Shown: positions 9,356 through 21,188, counted from the first letter of the stretch. The stretch: 64,000 nucleotides of DNA from Prochlorococcus sp. AG-679-K21 (GCA_003208885.1 QCUP01000002.1:1-64000); one strand, 5' to 3'. Notes: a model not told the origin generated them from the letters alone. Numbers and translations are program-made.

Positions 9356-11551
9356 GTGAATTATAGTTGTAATAGCCATAAATTATTCTTGTCTAAATAT
9401 TTACTTGAGATAGGAACAGAAGAGTTACCAGCAAAATTTTCTCATTCTGTAATAAACCAAATTAATTCTCTTATAAAATTTGAATTTGATAAAAAACTTA
9501 TCAAATTTAATAATATTATTTGCACCTCCACACCAAGAAGAATCGTTCTATTCCTTGACGGGTTAGTTGATCAGGCGGATGATAAGACAGTTATAAGAAA
9601 AGGACCAAAAGCTACTTCTGCATTTCTAAATGGCTTACCAACAAATGCTGCCATAGGTTTTGCAAATAGTTTAGGAATTAATATAGATGACTTAGAAATA
9701 AGGCAAACAGAAAAAGGTGAGTTTGTATTCGGAACAAAAATTGAGAAAGGAGAATCTACAAAATCTTCTTTATCTTCAATAATCCCTAGAGTAATAAAAA
9801 ATTTGCAAGGCCCTCGATTCATGAAATGGGGATGTGGAAGCTTTAAATTTTCAAGACCTATCAGATGGTTAGTCTCTCTTTACAATGATGAAATTCTTGA
9901 TTTTGTTTTCGATGAATGTGATCCTAAGATTTCAATAAGCAACAAATCAAAAAGTCATAGATTAATTAATAAAGTTATTGAAATTCATTCTCCAGATAAT
10001 TACTTTGAATTAATGGCTAAGAGTGGAGTTTTTGTTAAAAGAGAAGAAAGAAAAGAAAAAATTTTTAATCTCATAAATCAAGAATCTCAATTGGTTAATT
10101 TAGATCCCGATCTTTCAGATCATTTACTGAACGAACTAACTGATTTAGTTGAATTCCCTAATTTAATAACTAGTAACTTTGATAAGCAATTTCTTAATTT
10201 GCCTGTTGAAGTTCTCTCGACGGTAATGAAAAATCACCAAAGATATATTCCTCTTCTAAAAAAAGATAAAACATTTTCTAAATTAGATTTGAGTTCTGAA
10301 AAAGTTATAAGTACAAATTTCTTTGTCTTATCTAATGGTCTTAGAGAATCTAATAATATTATTTCTAAGGGGAATGAAAAAGTATTAAGGGCTAGATTCT
10401 CTGATGCGAAGTTTTTTGTAGAAAGTGACATAAAAGTTTCTTCTAAAGAAAGGAATGAAAAACTTAAAACTGTTTCTTACTTGAAAGGAATGAGTAATGT
10501 TTTTAAAAGAGTAAAAAGAATTGAGGCTATATCAGAAAAGATACTTAATTACTTAAATGATGAATCTTTAGACAGAAAAAAAGTAATAGAAGCTGCAAAG
10601 TATTGTAAAAACGATTTATGTAGTGAAATTGTTTATGAATTCCCAGAATTGCAGGGAATAATGGGTGGTAAATACTTACGAAATGAGGGTTTTAGTAAAG
10701 ATATTTGTTTAGCTGTAGCTGAACATTATTTGCCCGGTTTTTATAAAGATGATTTGCCTTCTACAAAATATGGAGCTATTGTCTCTATTGCTGACAAAAT
10801 TGAAACTTTAATAAGCATATTTATTTCTGGAAAAAGACCAAGCGGTTCATCTGATCCTTATGCACTTAGAAGGAATTTAAATGGAGTTATTGTAATTATT
10901 TGGCATTTTGACCTAGATTTAGATATTGAAAATATTTTTGAAGAACTTCTTGAATATTGGAATATTTCACTCCCAAATTTGAAATTTGTTAAAGAAAAAG
11001 TTTTAAATGATTTAATTGAATTTACTAATCAAAGAATTATTAGCCATCTTGATGAATTATCAATCAGTAAAAATCTAATTAAAGCGATTTGTTTTATTGA
11101 TCCCTCCACTGAAAAAAGCATAATGAATATTTTGGATTTAAAAAAAAGAATTAATACTATTAATCAACTTAAAGGAAAAGCAGATTTTTCTGAAATTCAA
11201 AAAGTTATCTCCAGAGTTAGTAAACTTGCTCAGCATGGAAATCTTAAAACAACTATTTTTTCATACAAAGATTATGTAAATCCAGATCTATTTGAAAAAG
11301 AATGTGAAACCAAGGTATTTGAATTAATCAAAGAATTAGATGAAATTATTAAATTACCGAATTGGGATTATTTTCAACTATTTAAACTATTTGAGGCTAA
11401 TTCTAATAATCTTAATGAACTTTTTGATAATGAAAGAGGTGTTCTGATCATGGTAGAAGATCCTGAAATAAGAAATAATCGTCTCAATTTATTAGGTTTG
11501 GTAAGGAACTACTCTTTAAAAATTGCTGACTTTACACTTTTTAACTCTTAA
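9356..11551 (+). CDS. glyS: glycyl-tRNA synthetase beta subunit
   Basis: LLEIGTEELPAKF, KNHQRYIPL, SDPYALRR motifs. Confidence 0.95.
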   Translation: MNYSCNSHKLFLSKYLLEIGTEELPAKFSHSVINQINSLIKFEFDKKLIKFNNIICTSTPRRIVLFLDGLVDQADDKTVIRKGPKATSAFLNGLPTNAAIGFANSLGINIDDLEIRQTEKGEFVFGTKIEKGESTKSSLSSIIPRVIKNLQGPRFMKWGCGSFKFSRPIRWLVSLYNDEILDFVFDECDPKISISNKSKSHRLINKVIEIHSPDNYFELMAKSGVFVKREERKEKIFNLINQESQLVNLDPDLSDHLLNELTDLVEFPNLITSNFDKQFLNLPVEVLSTVMKNHQRYIPLLKKDKTFSKLDLSSEKVISTNFFVLSNGLRESNNIISKGNEKVLRARFSDAKFFVESDIKVSSKERNEKLKTVSYLKGMSNVFKRVKRIEAISEKILNYLNDESLDRKKVIEAAKYCKNDLCSEIVYEFPELQGIMGGKYLRNEGFSKDICLAVAEHYLPGFYKDDLPSTKYGAIVSIADKIETLISIFISGKRPSGSSDPYALRRNLNGVIVIIWHFDLDLDIENIFEELLEYWNISLPNLKFVKEKVLNDLIEFTNQRIISHLDELSISKNLIKAICFIDPSTEKSIMNILDLKKRINTINQLKGKADFSEIQKVISRVSKLAQHGNLKTTIFSYKDYVNPDLFEKECETKVFELIKELDEIIKLPNWDYFQLFKLFEANSNNLNELFDNERGVLIMVEDPEIRNNRLNLLGLVRNYSLKIADFTLFNS

Positions 11552-12872
11552 CTTTAATTCCACCTTTAATTGAATAGTTTTTTAACATTTTTTCTACTTC
11601 TTTTTCTTCTCTTACAGCACTATTAACTGGTTTGTATTTTAGTGGCGCGAGTGCTTTTCCTCTTAAAATTGATCCAAGAGTAAGCATAGTAAGTTTAATT
11701 TGCTGGAGGGGTTTCATTGCAACAACTCGTTTGTAAAGGTAACTATCAAAAGTGAGTCTTTGAACATCCATATCATCACACATTTCTACAAAAGCTTCTC
11801 TAGCAGAATCATTTCTATAAAAAATATTTTGAAGAATTTCTAATACTTTGTAGGTTGTTCCATATTTTTTGTCCCATTTCTTTAAATAATTTTTTAAATC
11901 TTTTTCTGATGGAATTTCTTGCCCATTTTTTGAAGCTTCAACGATTTCTTCAGCACACATTCTCCCACTTTTCGCGGCAAAATAAATACCTTCTCCAGAG
12001 CTTTTCGTTACATAACCTGCTGCATCTCCTACCAGAGCCATTCTTCCTACAACTCTCCGAGGTCTTGGATGCTCCGGGATAGGATGTGCTTCGACTTTGA
12101 TAACTTCTCCATTAACGAGTCGTTTTTTTGCTCTATTCCTTACACCTTCTTGAAGACCTTTTATTAGTGATTGGTTTTTTTGCATTGTGCCTGTTCCTAC
12201 TGCGACATGATCATATTTAGGAAATACCCAACCATAAAAGTCTGGAGAAACATCAGTACCTACATACATTTCAGCAAGGTCTTCGTAGTAACCCATTTCC
12301 TCTTTAGGCAATTTAATTCTTTCTTGGAAAGCAATAGCTACTTTGTAATCGCCAGCATCCATAGCTTTAGCAACTCTGCTGTTTGCGCCGTCAGCACCAA
12401 TCAAGAGGTCTACAGTTAGCTCTTTTAGTTCTCCTTTCTTGTCTCCAGAAGAAAAATCAGAATAAGAAAGTTTGTAAGGACCTTGATTATCTTTACCAGT
12501 TTCAATTGAAGTAACTAATCCATTAATTAATGTTGCCCCAAGTTCAGATGCTCTGTTTCTCATAAATGCATCCATAACTTCCCTTCTGCACATTCCTATG
12601 TATTCATTTTCACTTTTGCCATAAACATTATCCAAGCTAATATCAACTTCTCTGTTAGAAGGAGATATCATTTTCATATGTCTTACTTTTCTATCTATAA
12701 TAGATTCTGGCAAGTCAAACTCTTCAACCATGCAAAGTGGGATAGCTCCCCCACAAGGTTTTGCATTATCTAATTTCCTCTCAAAAAGCCAAGTTTTTAT
12801 CCCAGATTTAGCAAGTATTTCAGCAGCACATGAACCACTTGGACCTCCACCGATAACAGCAACTCTCAACAT
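11541..12872 (-). CDS. chlP: geranylgeranyl reductase
   Basis: VAVIGGGPSGSCAAEILA...PCGGAIPLCM...GDAAGYVTKSSGEGIYFA. Confidence 0.94.
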   Translation of the reverse strand: MLRVAVIGGGPSGSCAAEILAKSGIKTWLFERKLDNAKPCGGAIPLCMVEEFDLPESIIDRKVRHMKMISPSNREVDISLDNVYGKSENEYIGMCRREVMDAFMRNRASELGATLINGLVTSIETGKDNQGPYKLSYSDFSSGDKKGELKELTVDLLIGADGANSRVAKAMDAGDYKVAIAFQERIKLPKEEMGYYEDLAEMYVGTDVSPDFYGWVFPKYDHVAVGTGTMQKNQSLIKGLQEGVRNRAKKRLVNGEVIKVEAHPIPEHPRPRRVVGRMALVGDAAGYVTKSSGEGIYFAAKSGRMCAEEIVEASKNGQEIPSEKDLKNYLKKWDKKYGTTYKVLEILQNIFYRNDSAREAFVEMCDDMDVQRLTFDSYLYKRVVAMKPLQQIKLTMLTLGSILRGKALAPLKYKPVNSAVREEKEVEKMLKNYSIKGGIKVKS

Positions 12873-12980
12873 TTAATAATAATATATACCTATTTAAAAC
12901 TACATCTATTTTGCTTAGAAAAGTGCATTTCTTAAAATAATAGTTAATATCGAAATATCTTTTATATTTTAGAAATATTT

Positions 12981-13724
12981 TTGAAAAAAAAGAATTATAT
13001 AAATCAAACCAAAGATATACCAGTCGCAGAGAGAAGATACTTAAATCAGAACTATTTAAAATTCAAGAAAAATTTTTTATTTTTAGTACCTTTTTTAATA
13101 TTAATTTTATCTTTTACTGGATTGAGCTTGTTTAGGAATTCAAAAATTAGTTCTTTTGTGAATACATATATTTATACTCCTAATAATATTGATCAAAGTA
13201 TCTTGGGCCATTTACCCTACAAGGAAATTTCAAAAGAAAAATTGGTTTTGATTGAACCTAATATTGAAGTTCATATCGACATGAGTAAACCCCTTCTCAA
13301 AATGAGGGATGATGCTAAGAAAGATGGAATATATTTGGTATTCCTTAGTGGTTATAGGTCAATAAATTTGCAAAAAGATATTTTTTATTCTTTAAAATCC
13401 ATTAGAAATCAAATAGCTTCAGAAAGGGCTAGGGTTTCAGCACCTCCTGGATATTCTGAGCATAGTACTGGATTTGCCATTGATATTGGAGATGCTTATA
13501 AAAGAGAGACAGACTTTGAAGTTCAGTTTGAGAACACCGATGCTTTTAGATGGCTTAAAAAGAATGCAGCTAAGTATCACTTCAAATTATCTTTCAATCA
13601 AAATAACAAAGATGTTGATTATGAGCCTTGGCATTGGAGATTTGAAGGATCCATTGAGGCTCTCAAAGTTTTTGAAACATCAAATAGGAATTTAAAAAAC
13701 ACTATAAAAGTAAAAAACTGGTGA
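12981..13724 (+). CDS. D-alanyl-D-alanine carboxypeptidase, VanY family (M15)
   Basis: SGYRS...PPGYSEHSTGFAIDIGD...EPWHWRFEG; N-terminal TM. Confidence 0.88.
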   Translation: MKKKNYINQTKDIPVAERRYLNQNYLKFKKNFLFLVPFLILILSFTGLSLFRNSKISSFVNTYIYTPNNIDQSILGHLPYKEISKEKLVLIEPNIEVHIDMSKPLLKMRDDAKKDGIYLVFLSGYRSINLQKDIFYSLKSIRNQIASERARVSAPPGYSEHSTGFAIDIGDAYKRETDFEVQFENTDAFRWLKKNAAKYHFKLSFNQNNKDVDYEPWHWRFEGSIEALKVFETSNRNLKNTIKVKNW

Positions 13725-13826
13725 CAATTTTATATATGATTTTCAAAGTCTTATAATTAAACCTTCAGAATAAGCATTCTTTGGGTTAGCCTTAATATAG
13801 TCAATTAATGGTTTGTAAGATTTTAG

Positions 13827-15629
13827 ATGTCAACTTCAATTAAAGAAATAAGAAACGTAGCAATTATAGCTCATGTAGATCATGGAAAAACAACCCTTGT
13901 AGATGCATTATTATCTCAATCCGGAATATTTCGAGATAATGAAGTAGTGCCTACTTGCGTGATGGATTCAAATGATTTGGAGAGAGAAAGAGGCATAACA
14001 ATCCTTTCAAAAAATACAGCTGTTAATTATAAAAATACTAGAATCAATATCATTGATACACCCGGACATGCTGACTTTGGAGGAGAAGTTGAGAGGGTTT
14101 TGGGCATGGTTGATGGCTGTTTATTAATCGTTGATGCTAATGAGGGGCCTATGCCTCAAACAAGGTTTGTATTGAAAAAAGCTTTAGAAAAAGGTCTTAG
14201 GCCTATAGTTTTTGTAAATAAGATAGATAGACCTAGAGTCGTCCCAGAAATTGCTGTTGATAAAGTTCTTGATTTATTTCTTGAATTAGGCGCAGATGAT
14301 GATCAATGCGATTTTCCTTATTTATTTGGGAGTGGATTATCTGGCTTTGCAAAAGAAGAAATGGAATCAAATAATGATAATATGATGCCTCTTTTTGAAG
14401 CTATTCTTAGGCATGTACCACCACCTGTTGGAGATTTAAATAAGCCTCTGCAGCTTCAAATTACAACTTTGGATTATTCTGATTTCTTAGGAAGAATTGT
14501 GATTGGAAAGATTCATAATGGAACTATAAAAAATGGCCAACAAGCAAGCCTAATAAAAGAAAGTGGGAAAACTATTAAGGGTAAAGTAAGTAAACTTTTA
14601 GGATTTGAAGGATTACAAAGAATTGATATTAATGAGGCCTTTGCCGGAGATATTGTTGCAGTTTCGGGTTTTGATGATGTAAATATTGGAGAAACTATTG
14701 CTTGTCCTGATTCTCCTCATCCACTTCCTTTAATTAAAGTTGATGAACCGACATTAAATATGACCTTTGTTGTAAATGATTCTCCATTTGCGGGTAAAGA
14801 AGGGAAATTCGTTACTAGTAGACAATTAAAAAATAGATTGGAGAGGGAATTATTAACTAATGTAGCCCTAAGAGTTGAAGAAACCGATTCTCCAGATAGA
14901 TTTTCTGTGTCTGGGAGAGGTGAACTTCATTTGGGGATTCTGATAGAAACAATGAGAAGAGAAGGTTTTGAATTCCAAATCTCGCAACCTCAAGTTATTT
15001 TTAGAGAAATTGATGATGTTCAATGCGAACCCATAGAAACATTAGTTTTAGATGTTCCAGAAGTAGCAGTTGGCTCTTGTATTGAAAAATTGGGATCAAG
15101 AAAAGCTGAGATGAAAAACATGCAGACAAGTTCAGATGGAAGAACCCAGTTAGAATTTCTTGTGCCATCAAGAGGTCTTATAGGCTTTCGTGGTGAATTT
15201 GTTCGAATAACTAGAGGCGAAGGAATTATGAGTCACTCTTTTTATGAATATAAACCTAAAGCTGGAGATTTTGAAACGAGAAGAAATGGTGTACTTATTT
15301 CATTTGAAGAGGGCACTGCTACATTCTATGCTTTAAAAAATGCGGAAGATAGAGGTGTTTACTTTATTAAACCAGGAGTGAAAGTTTATAAAGGAATGAT
15401 TATTGGCGAGAATAATAGATCACAAGATTTAGAATTAAATATCTGTAAAACAAAGCAATTGACTAATATGAGATCTGCTGGAGCTGAAGAATTAGATACT
15501 TTACAATCTCCTGTAGATATTACACTTGAGCGAGCACTTGAATATATAGGTCCCGATGAAATGTTAGAGGTGACGCCTGATTCAATAAGAATGAGGAAAT
15601 TAAATAAGAAGAAGGCTATCAAAAAATAA
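13827..15629 (+). CDS. typA: GTP-binding protein TypA/BipA
   Basis: [39 protein letters not shown]. Confidence 0.96.
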   Translation: MSTSIKEIRNVAIIAHVDHGKTTLVDALLSQSGIFRDNEVVPTCVMDSNDLERERGITILSKNTAVNYKNTRINIIDTPGHADFGGEVERVLGMVDGCLLIVDANEGPMPQTRFVLKKALEKGLRPIVFVNKIDRPRVVPEIAVDKVLDLFLELGADDDQCDFPYLFGSGLSGFAKEEMESNNDNMMPLFEAILRHVPPPVGDLNKPLQLQITTLDYSDFLGRIVIGKIHNGTIKNGQQASLIKESGKTIKGKVSKLLGFEGLQRIDINEAFAGDIVAVSGFDDVNIGETIACPDSPHPLPLIKVDEPTLNMTFVVNDSPFAGKEGKFVTSRQLKNRLERELLTNVALRVEETDSPDRFSVSGRGELHLGILIETMRREGFEFQISQPQVIFREIDDVQCEPIETLVLDVPEVAVGSCIEKLGSRKAEMKNMQTSSDGRTQLEFLVPSRGLIGFRGEFVRITRGEGIMSHSFYEYKPKAGDFETRRNGVLISFEEGTATFYALKNAEDRGVYFIKPGVKVYKGMIIGENNRSQDLELNICKTKQLTNMRSAGAEELDTLQSPVDITLERALEYIGPDEMLEVTPDSIRMRKLNKKKAIKK

Positions 15630-15635
15630 AATATT

Positions 15636-16016
15636 ATGGGAGAAAATATTAAAAGTTTTCAGGATACTTTTTTTGATGCTTTAAATCTCTTTAATAATCA
15701 AAAATGGTATGAAGCTCATGATGCTTTTGAAGATATATGGAATACTCTTGATGGAGATGAGAGACAAATTATACAAGGAATACTTCAAGTATCCGTTTCT
15801 CAATTTCATTTAAGTAAAGGGAATCTAAATGGAGCGACTATATTATTAGGAGAGGGCTTAGGTAGGATAAAAAATAGAACTAATATTGATTTAGGAATTG
15901 ATCTCGATTCTTTTTGCAAATGTCTTGAGGAATTATTACGAAAACTTCAATATCAAGAGGAATTAACTAAAAATGATAAACCTTACCTATTTATAAAAGA
16001 GAAAAATGAATTTTGA
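15636..16016 (+). CDS. DUF309 domain protein
   Basis: FNNQKWYEAHDAFEDIWNTLDGDERQIIQGILQVSV. Confidence 0.8.
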   Translation: MGENIKSFQDTFFDALNLFNNQKWYEAHDAFEDIWNTLDGDERQIIQGILQVSVSQFHLSKGNLNGATILLGEGLGRIKNRTNIDLGIDLDSFCKCLEELLRKLQYQEELTKNDKPYLFIKEKNEF

Positions 16017-16734
16017 AATAAAAAATGTATTTCTGACTATTGAAGGAAAATCTATAGTTAATGATGTGTCAATAAAGGTATGCCCAGGTGAAATTGTTGG
16101 TTTAATGGGACCTAATGGAGCTGGTAAAACAACTACTTTTAATCTTGCAGTTGGAAATTTAAAACCTGATAAAGGAGATATACTAATAAATGGCAAGTCT
16201 ATAAAAAATTTGCCTTTGCCTAGAAGAGCAAGACTTGGTTTGGGATATTTAACTCAAGAAGCAAGTGTATTTAGAGATCTTACAGTTAAAGAAAATATTG
16301 ACTTAGCCTTACATAATTCATTTTTGACAAGCGCAATAGTAAGAAATAAGAGAGAAAAAATAATTAATGAATTTAATCTTAATAAAGTTGTTGATAATTA
16401 TGGGTATCAACTATCTGGAGGGGAGAGGAGAAGGTGTGAAATCGCAAGAGCTCTATCAGTCGGAATAAAAGGACCTAAATATTTACTATTGGATGAACCT
16501 TTTGCTGGGATCGACCCATTAGCTGTGAATGATTTAAAGAAACTTATTTTTAAACTTAGTAAGAGTGGCATGGGAATTCTCATAACAGACCATAATGTAA
16601 GAGAGACTCTATTAATTACAAGCAAATCATATGTTTTAAGTGAAGGAAAGATTCTTGCACATGGATCATCTGATGAACTCGCAAATAATCAAATAGTGAA
16701 AAAGTTTTATTTGGGGGATGATTTTCAGCTTTGA
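16006..16734 (+). CDS. lptB: LPS export ABC transporter ATP-binding protein
   Basis: GPNGAGKTT, GLGYLTQEASVFRDLTVKEN, LSGGERRRCEIARAL, LLLDEPFAGIDP. Confidence 0.92.
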   Translation: MNFEIKNVFLTIEGKSIVNDVSIKVCPGEIVGLMGPNGAGKTTTFNLAVGNLKPDKGDILINGKSIKNLPLPRRARLGLGYLTQEASVFRDLTVKENIDLALHNSFLTSAIVRNKREKIINEFNLNKVVDNYGYQLSGGERRRCEIARALSVGIKGPKYLLLDEPFAGIDPLAVNDLKKLIFKLSKSGMGILITDHNVRETLLITSKSYVLSEGKILAHGSSDELANNQIVKKFYLGDDFQL

Positions 16735-16837
16735 GTAATGTAATTAAGAAATAAATTTAAATTAAAATATTTCATATAATCATGAATTTTTTATTATTTT
16801 ATAAATAAGTCAAATAATACAGTCTTATATTTTACTG

Positions 16838-17782
16838 ATGATACTTGATGGTTTTATAAAAAATTTAATCTACGATCCGGTATCTTCTCTAGGCCTTTTA
16901 ATTTTTTATTTTTTATTAATTAATTTGCCTATCTCTCTAGTAGCCTTATTTAATAAAAAATCTTCTTTATATGTGAGATTAATTACTATCTTAATTAATC
17001 TCTTCATAGCTTTACAGCTTATCTCAAGATGGATTGTCTCTGGACATTTCCCAATAAGTAATTTATATGAATCTCTTTATTTCTTAGTTTGGGGTATATC
17101 TTTAGGTCAATTATTAGTTGAGAATGAATACCCGACTCCTATAATTCCAGCAATAGCAATACCTGTTGAACTTTTAACTGTTGCTTTTGCTTGCTTTGTT
17201 TTACCTGAAGATTTAAAGTTATCGTCTAATCTTGTTCCAGCATTAAGATCAAGTTGGTTAATTATGCATGTAAGCGTAGTAATGCTTAGTTATGCCGCTC
17301 TTATCATTGGCTCTTTACTTTCAGCTTCCGTACTATTTATAAATAATAGTCAACCTCTTCAACTTAGAAGTAGTTCTACAGGTGTAGGAGGTTTCAAAAT
17401 ATCTAATTCTTACTCGATAAATAATGTCATTGAGCCTATAAATTTTTCCCACTCTGAGGAATTAGATACTCTTAGTTATCGATCTATATTAGTAGGCTTT
17501 GTTCTTCTCACTCTTGGATTAATTACTGGAGCTATTTGGGCTAATGAAGCGTGGGGTACCTGGTGGAGTTGGGATCCTAAGGAGACATGGGCTTTCATAT
17601 CTTGGTTATTTTATGCTGCCTATTTACATATGAGAATAAGTAGAGGTTGGCAAGGTAGAAGACCTGCATTACTAGCTACTTCTGGTTTTTTTATTGTACT
17701 TATATGTTATATCGGAGTAAATTTCTTAGGTGTAGGTTTACACAGTTATGGTTGGATATTTGGAATAGTTAATTTACTTTAA
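16838..17782 (+). CDS. ccsA: c-type cytochrome biogenesis protein CcsA
   Basis: WWD motif [19 protein letters not shown], multiple TM segments. Confidence 0.92.
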   Translation: MILDGFIKNLIYDPVSSLGLLIFYFLLINLPISLVALFNKKSSLYVRLITILINLFIALQLISRWIVSGHFPISNLYESLYFLVWGISLGQLLVENEYPTPIIPAIAIPVELLTVAFACFVLPEDLKLSSNLVPALRSSWLIMHVSVVMLSYAALIIGSLLSASVLFINNSQPLQLRSSSTGVGGFKISNSYSINNVIEPINFSHSEELDTLSYRSILVGFVLLTLGLITGAIWANEAWGTWWSWDPKETWAFISWLFYAAYLHMRISRGWQGRRPALLATSGFFIVLICYIGVNFLGVGLHSYGWIFGIVNLL

Positions 17783-17792
17783 GTTCGAGTTA

Positions 17793-18548
17793 TTAAGGCT
17801 CTAAAATTATCTTTCCATTTTGAGCATCTTGCGCAACTGACCTTAATTCATCACAACCCTCTTTTAAAGTTGGATAAGCAAACATTCCACTTCCCGCAAT
17901 AAAACAATTAGCACCGGCTTCTGCACATTGCGAAATGGTCCAATTTGCTTTTATTCCCCCATCAACTTCAATATCTACATTCAAATTCTTTTCAAGTATG
18001 AAATGTCTTATCTTTCTTATTTTATTTAACATTGTTGGTATATAAGCTTGGCCTCCAAATCCCGGATTAACTGTCATTACTAAGACATGATCAACCATGT
18101 CCATAATGTTTTCAATCATTTCAAATGGTGTATGCGGATTTAATGCAACCGACGGGGACCCACCAAGATCTCTTATCTTTCCTAGAACTCTGTGAAGGTG
18201 AACGTTAGCTTCGGCATGAGCTATGACAACTCCTGGCTCTCCATTCGGCCCTTTGGTAGCTTTCACATATGCCTCGAGCATTGTTTCACAATTATATTGA
18301 CTCACCATTAATTGAGTCTCAAAAGGCACCTCGCAATATTTTCTACATGCAGCTATCATTTCAGGTCCAAATGTAAGATTTGGAACAAAATTTCCATCCA
18401 TGACATCAAATTGAATACGGTCAACTCCTGCTTCTTCAAGATCTTTAACACATGCACCCATATTTGCCCAGTCTGCGGGTAGTACGGAAGGAATTATTTG
18501 AATTGGTCGATTAACACCTACTGAATTTTTAGAATTAGTTTCGAGCAT
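17793..18548 (-). CDS. rpe: ribulose-phosphate 3-epimerase
   Basis: IIPSVLPADWANM, DVMDGNFVPNLTFG, VNPGFGGQ, EVDGGI. Confidence 0.96.
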   Translation of the reverse strand: MLETNSKNSVGVNRPIQIIPSVLPADWANMGACVKDLEEAGVDRIQFDVMDGNFVPNLTFGPEMIAACRKYCEVPFETQLMVSQYNCETMLEAYVKATKGPNGEPGVVIAHAEANVHLHRVLGKIRDLGGSPSVALNPHTPFEMIENIMDMVDHVLVMTVNPGFGGQAYIPTMLNKIRKIRHFILEKNLNVDIEVDGGIKANWTISQCAEAGANCFIAGSGMFAYPTLKEGCDELRSVAQDAQNGKIILEP

Positions 18549-18663
18549 ACAATTTTTAAATATTTAATAAAGATACTATATTTGGTTGTTTATTCCTAAT
18601 TTCAAGTCGCGGCCTGATAAAGTAACATCTGCAAAGAGTTAAAAAAAGCTAATTAGCAAAATA

Positions 18664-18695
18664 ATTCTTATAAAAAAGTCATTTTTTATGAGAAT
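18664..18695 (+). promoter_or_regulatory. hairpin in the glpX upstream region
   Basis: attcttataaaaaa / ttttttatgagaat, 14-bp stem (one G-U), 4-nt loop. Confidence 0.4.
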
Positions 18696-18734
18696 ATGTT
18701 TTAAACCTCTTAGAAAATCTTTTAAAATTTAATT

Positions 18735-19736
18735 GTGAATCAAACTTTAATTCAGGAAATTCTCGAAGTAGTCGAGCAAGCTGCAATCGCATCAGCGAAA
18801 CTTACAGGTCTCGGCCAGAAAGACGAAGCTGACGCCGCTGCTGTTGAAGCAATGAGGTTGCGAATGGGTAAAATTGAGATGAAAGGTAAAATTGTGATAG
18901 GTGAAGGAGAACGTGACGAAGCACCAATGTTATATATCGGGGAAGAAGTAGGTAGTGGAAACGGGCCAGGAGTTGACTTCGCTGTAGACCCATGTGAAGG
19001 CACAAATCTTTGTGCTAACAATCAACGAGGATCCATGGCAGTATTAGCTGCCTCAGATACTGGGGGTCTTTTCAATGCGCCTGATTTTTATATGAATAAA
19101 TTAGCAGCACCTCCAGCGGCAAAAGGAAAAGTTGATATTAGGAAATCAGCTACTGAGAATTTAAAGATTTTAAGTAATTGCTTAGATCTAGCGATTGATG
19201 AACTTACTGTAGTGGTTATGGATAGAGCAAGACATAAAGGTTTGATCAAGGAGATTCGAGAATGTGGAGCAAAAATCCAACCAATTTCTGATGGAGATGT
19301 TCAAGCTGCTATTGCATGCGGATTTGCAGGTACAGGGACCCATTGCTTAATGGGTATTGGAGCAGCTCCAGAAGGTGTAATATCAGCTGCTGCTATGAGA
19401 GCTCTTGGTGGACATTTTCAAGGACAGTTAGTTTATGACCCTGCAATTGCGCAAACTACAGAGTGGGCTGACTACACTAAAGAAGGAAATATAAAACGTT
19501 TAAATGAAATGGGAATTACTGATATTGACAAAATCTATGAAGCCAACGAACTTGCCTCAGGAGAAAATGTGATATTTGCGGGTAGTGGAATTACTGATGG
19601 ATTATTATTTGACGGAGTCAAATTTGAAAAAGATTGTACTAGAACCAGTAGCCTTGTAATTAGTACACTAGATAGTACTTGTCGATTTACAAATACAATA
19701 CACATGAAAGATGGTGCTAAAAGCATCAGCCTTTAA
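18735..19736 (+). CDS. glpX: fructose-1,6/sedoheptulose-1,7-bisphosphatase class II
   Basis: [40 protein letters not shown]. Confidence 0.95.
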   Translation: MNQTLIQEILEVVEQAAIASAKLTGLGQKDEADAAAVEAMRLRMGKIEMKGKIVIGEGERDEAPMLYIGEEVGSGNGPGVDFAVDPCEGTNLCANNQRGSMAVLAASDTGGLFNAPDFYMNKLAAPPAAKGKVDIRKSATENLKILSNCLDLAIDELTVVVMDRARHKGLIKEIRECGAKIQPISDGDVQAAIACGFAGTGTHCLMGIGAAPEGVISAAAMRALGGHFQGQLVYDPAIAQTTEWADYTKEGNIKRLNEMGITDIDKIYEANELASGENVIFAGSGITDGLLFDGVKFEKDCTRTSSLVISTLDSTCRFTNTIHMKDGAKSISL

Positions 19737-19753
19737 TATCTCAATTTGATTTT

Positions 19754-21064
19754 ATGCATATTGTTGTCGTCGGACTAAGTCATCGCACGGCACCTGTCGA
19801 AGTCCGTGAGAAGTTAAGTATTCCTGATCAATCGATTTCAGAATCATTAAAAACTCTAAGGGCCTATTCTGATATTTTAGAAGTTTCTATTTTAAGTACC
19901 TGTAATAGGTTAGAAATATACGCTCTAGTTAAAGATATAAATATTGGTATTTCTTCTATTAAAGAATTTTTAGCAGATTACTCTTGCGTAAATTTTGAAG
20001 AGCTTAATCCTCATCTTTTTGATTTTAGACAAGAGGAAGCTGTTTTACATTTAATGAAGGTCTCAGCTGGATTAGATAGCCTCGTTTTGGGCGAAGGGCA
20101 AATACTCTCGCAAGTTAAAAAAATGATGAGATTAGGTCAGGAGAATCAATCTACTGGACCAATTCTTAATAGGTTGTTGAGTCAATCAGTTAGTGCCGGG
20201 AAGAAAGTTAGATCTGAAACAAATTTAGGAACTGGTGCTGTATCAATTAGTTCAGCCGCAGTAGAACTAGCTCAATTAAAAATTGGACAGGATCATGGTG
20301 TTGATGGCCTTGTAAGTTTGAAATCAGAAAAAGTTCTAGTTGTAGGCGCTGGAAGGATGAGTAGACTTTTAATAACTCATTTGAAATCCAAAGGATGCCA
20401 TAAGCTTACTCTTTTAAATAGAAATATTGATAGAGCCATTAGTCTTGCAGGAGATTTCCCAGATCTTGAAATAAATTGCAAGAGTTTAAATGAATTGGAT
20501 GAAAATATATCTTTATCATCTCTTGTCTTTACAAGTACTGCTTCGGAAAAACCTTTTATTGATTTAGCAAGAGTTGAAAATATTAGTTTAAATAATAAAC
20601 TTAAATTTATTGATATAGGTGTTCCAAGAAATATTTCAAATGATGTTAAACATCATGCTTTCATAGATTCTTTTGATGTAGATGACTTGGAGGAGGTTGT
20701 TTCTAGAAATCAGGAATTTAGACAAAAAATAGCAAAAGAGGCTGAATCTTTAGTTAAAGATGAAAAAATCATTTTTCTGGAGTGGTGGGCAAGTTTGGAA
20801 GCAGTTCCAGTTATCAATAAATTAAGATCTGATTTGGAGTTAATAAGAAAAGAAGAGTTACAAAAGGCGTTAAGTAGAATGGGTCCTGATTTCTCTGCTC
20901 GAGAAAGGAAAGTTGTAGAAGCTTTAACTAAAGGAATTATTAATAAGATCCTTCACACACCAGTAACTAAATTGAGAAGTCCTCAGTCAAGAGATGAAAG
21001 ACAAGCATCGTTAAAAATCGTTGAAAAATTGTTTTCTTTGGTAGAAGATGATCAAAATTATTAA
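19754..21064 (+). CDS. hemA: glutamyl-tRNA reductase
   Basis: VVGLSHRTAPVEVREKL, STCNRLEIYA, SLVLGEGQILSQVK. Confidence 0.97.
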   Translation: MHIVVVGLSHRTAPVEVREKLSIPDQSISESLKTLRAYSDILEVSILSTCNRLEIYALVKDINIGISSIKEFLADYSCVNFEELNPHLFDFRQEEAVLHLMKVSAGLDSLVLGEGQILSQVKKMMRLGQENQSTGPILNRLLSQSVSAGKKVRSETNLGTGAVSISSAAVELAQLKIGQDHGVDGLVSLKSEKVLVVGAGRMSRLLITHLKSKGCHKLTLLNRNIDRAISLAGDFPDLEINCKSLNELDENISLSSLVFTSTASEKPFIDLARVENISLNNKLKFIDIGVPRNISNDVKHHAFIDSFDVDDLEEVVSRNQEFRQKIAKEAESLVKDEKIIFLEWWASLEAVPVINKLRSDLELIRKEELQKALSRMGPDFSARERKVVEALTKGIINKILHTPVTKLRSPQSRDERQASLKIVEKLFSLVEDDQNY

Positions 21065-21188
21065 AAAAAACTAACTTTATATTAAGTTTTTCATTAGATT
21101 TTTCTAAATACCTTTGTAAAGTGGCCATTTCCATTTTTAAATTTGCACATAATCAGTTAATTTTAATAACTGAGTATACCTCCATTAA

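Noticed and set aside
18752-19021. ORFs on - strand inside glpX (also 18802-19005)
   Set aside because: Shadow ORFs opposite a conserved enzyme; low-complexity translations.
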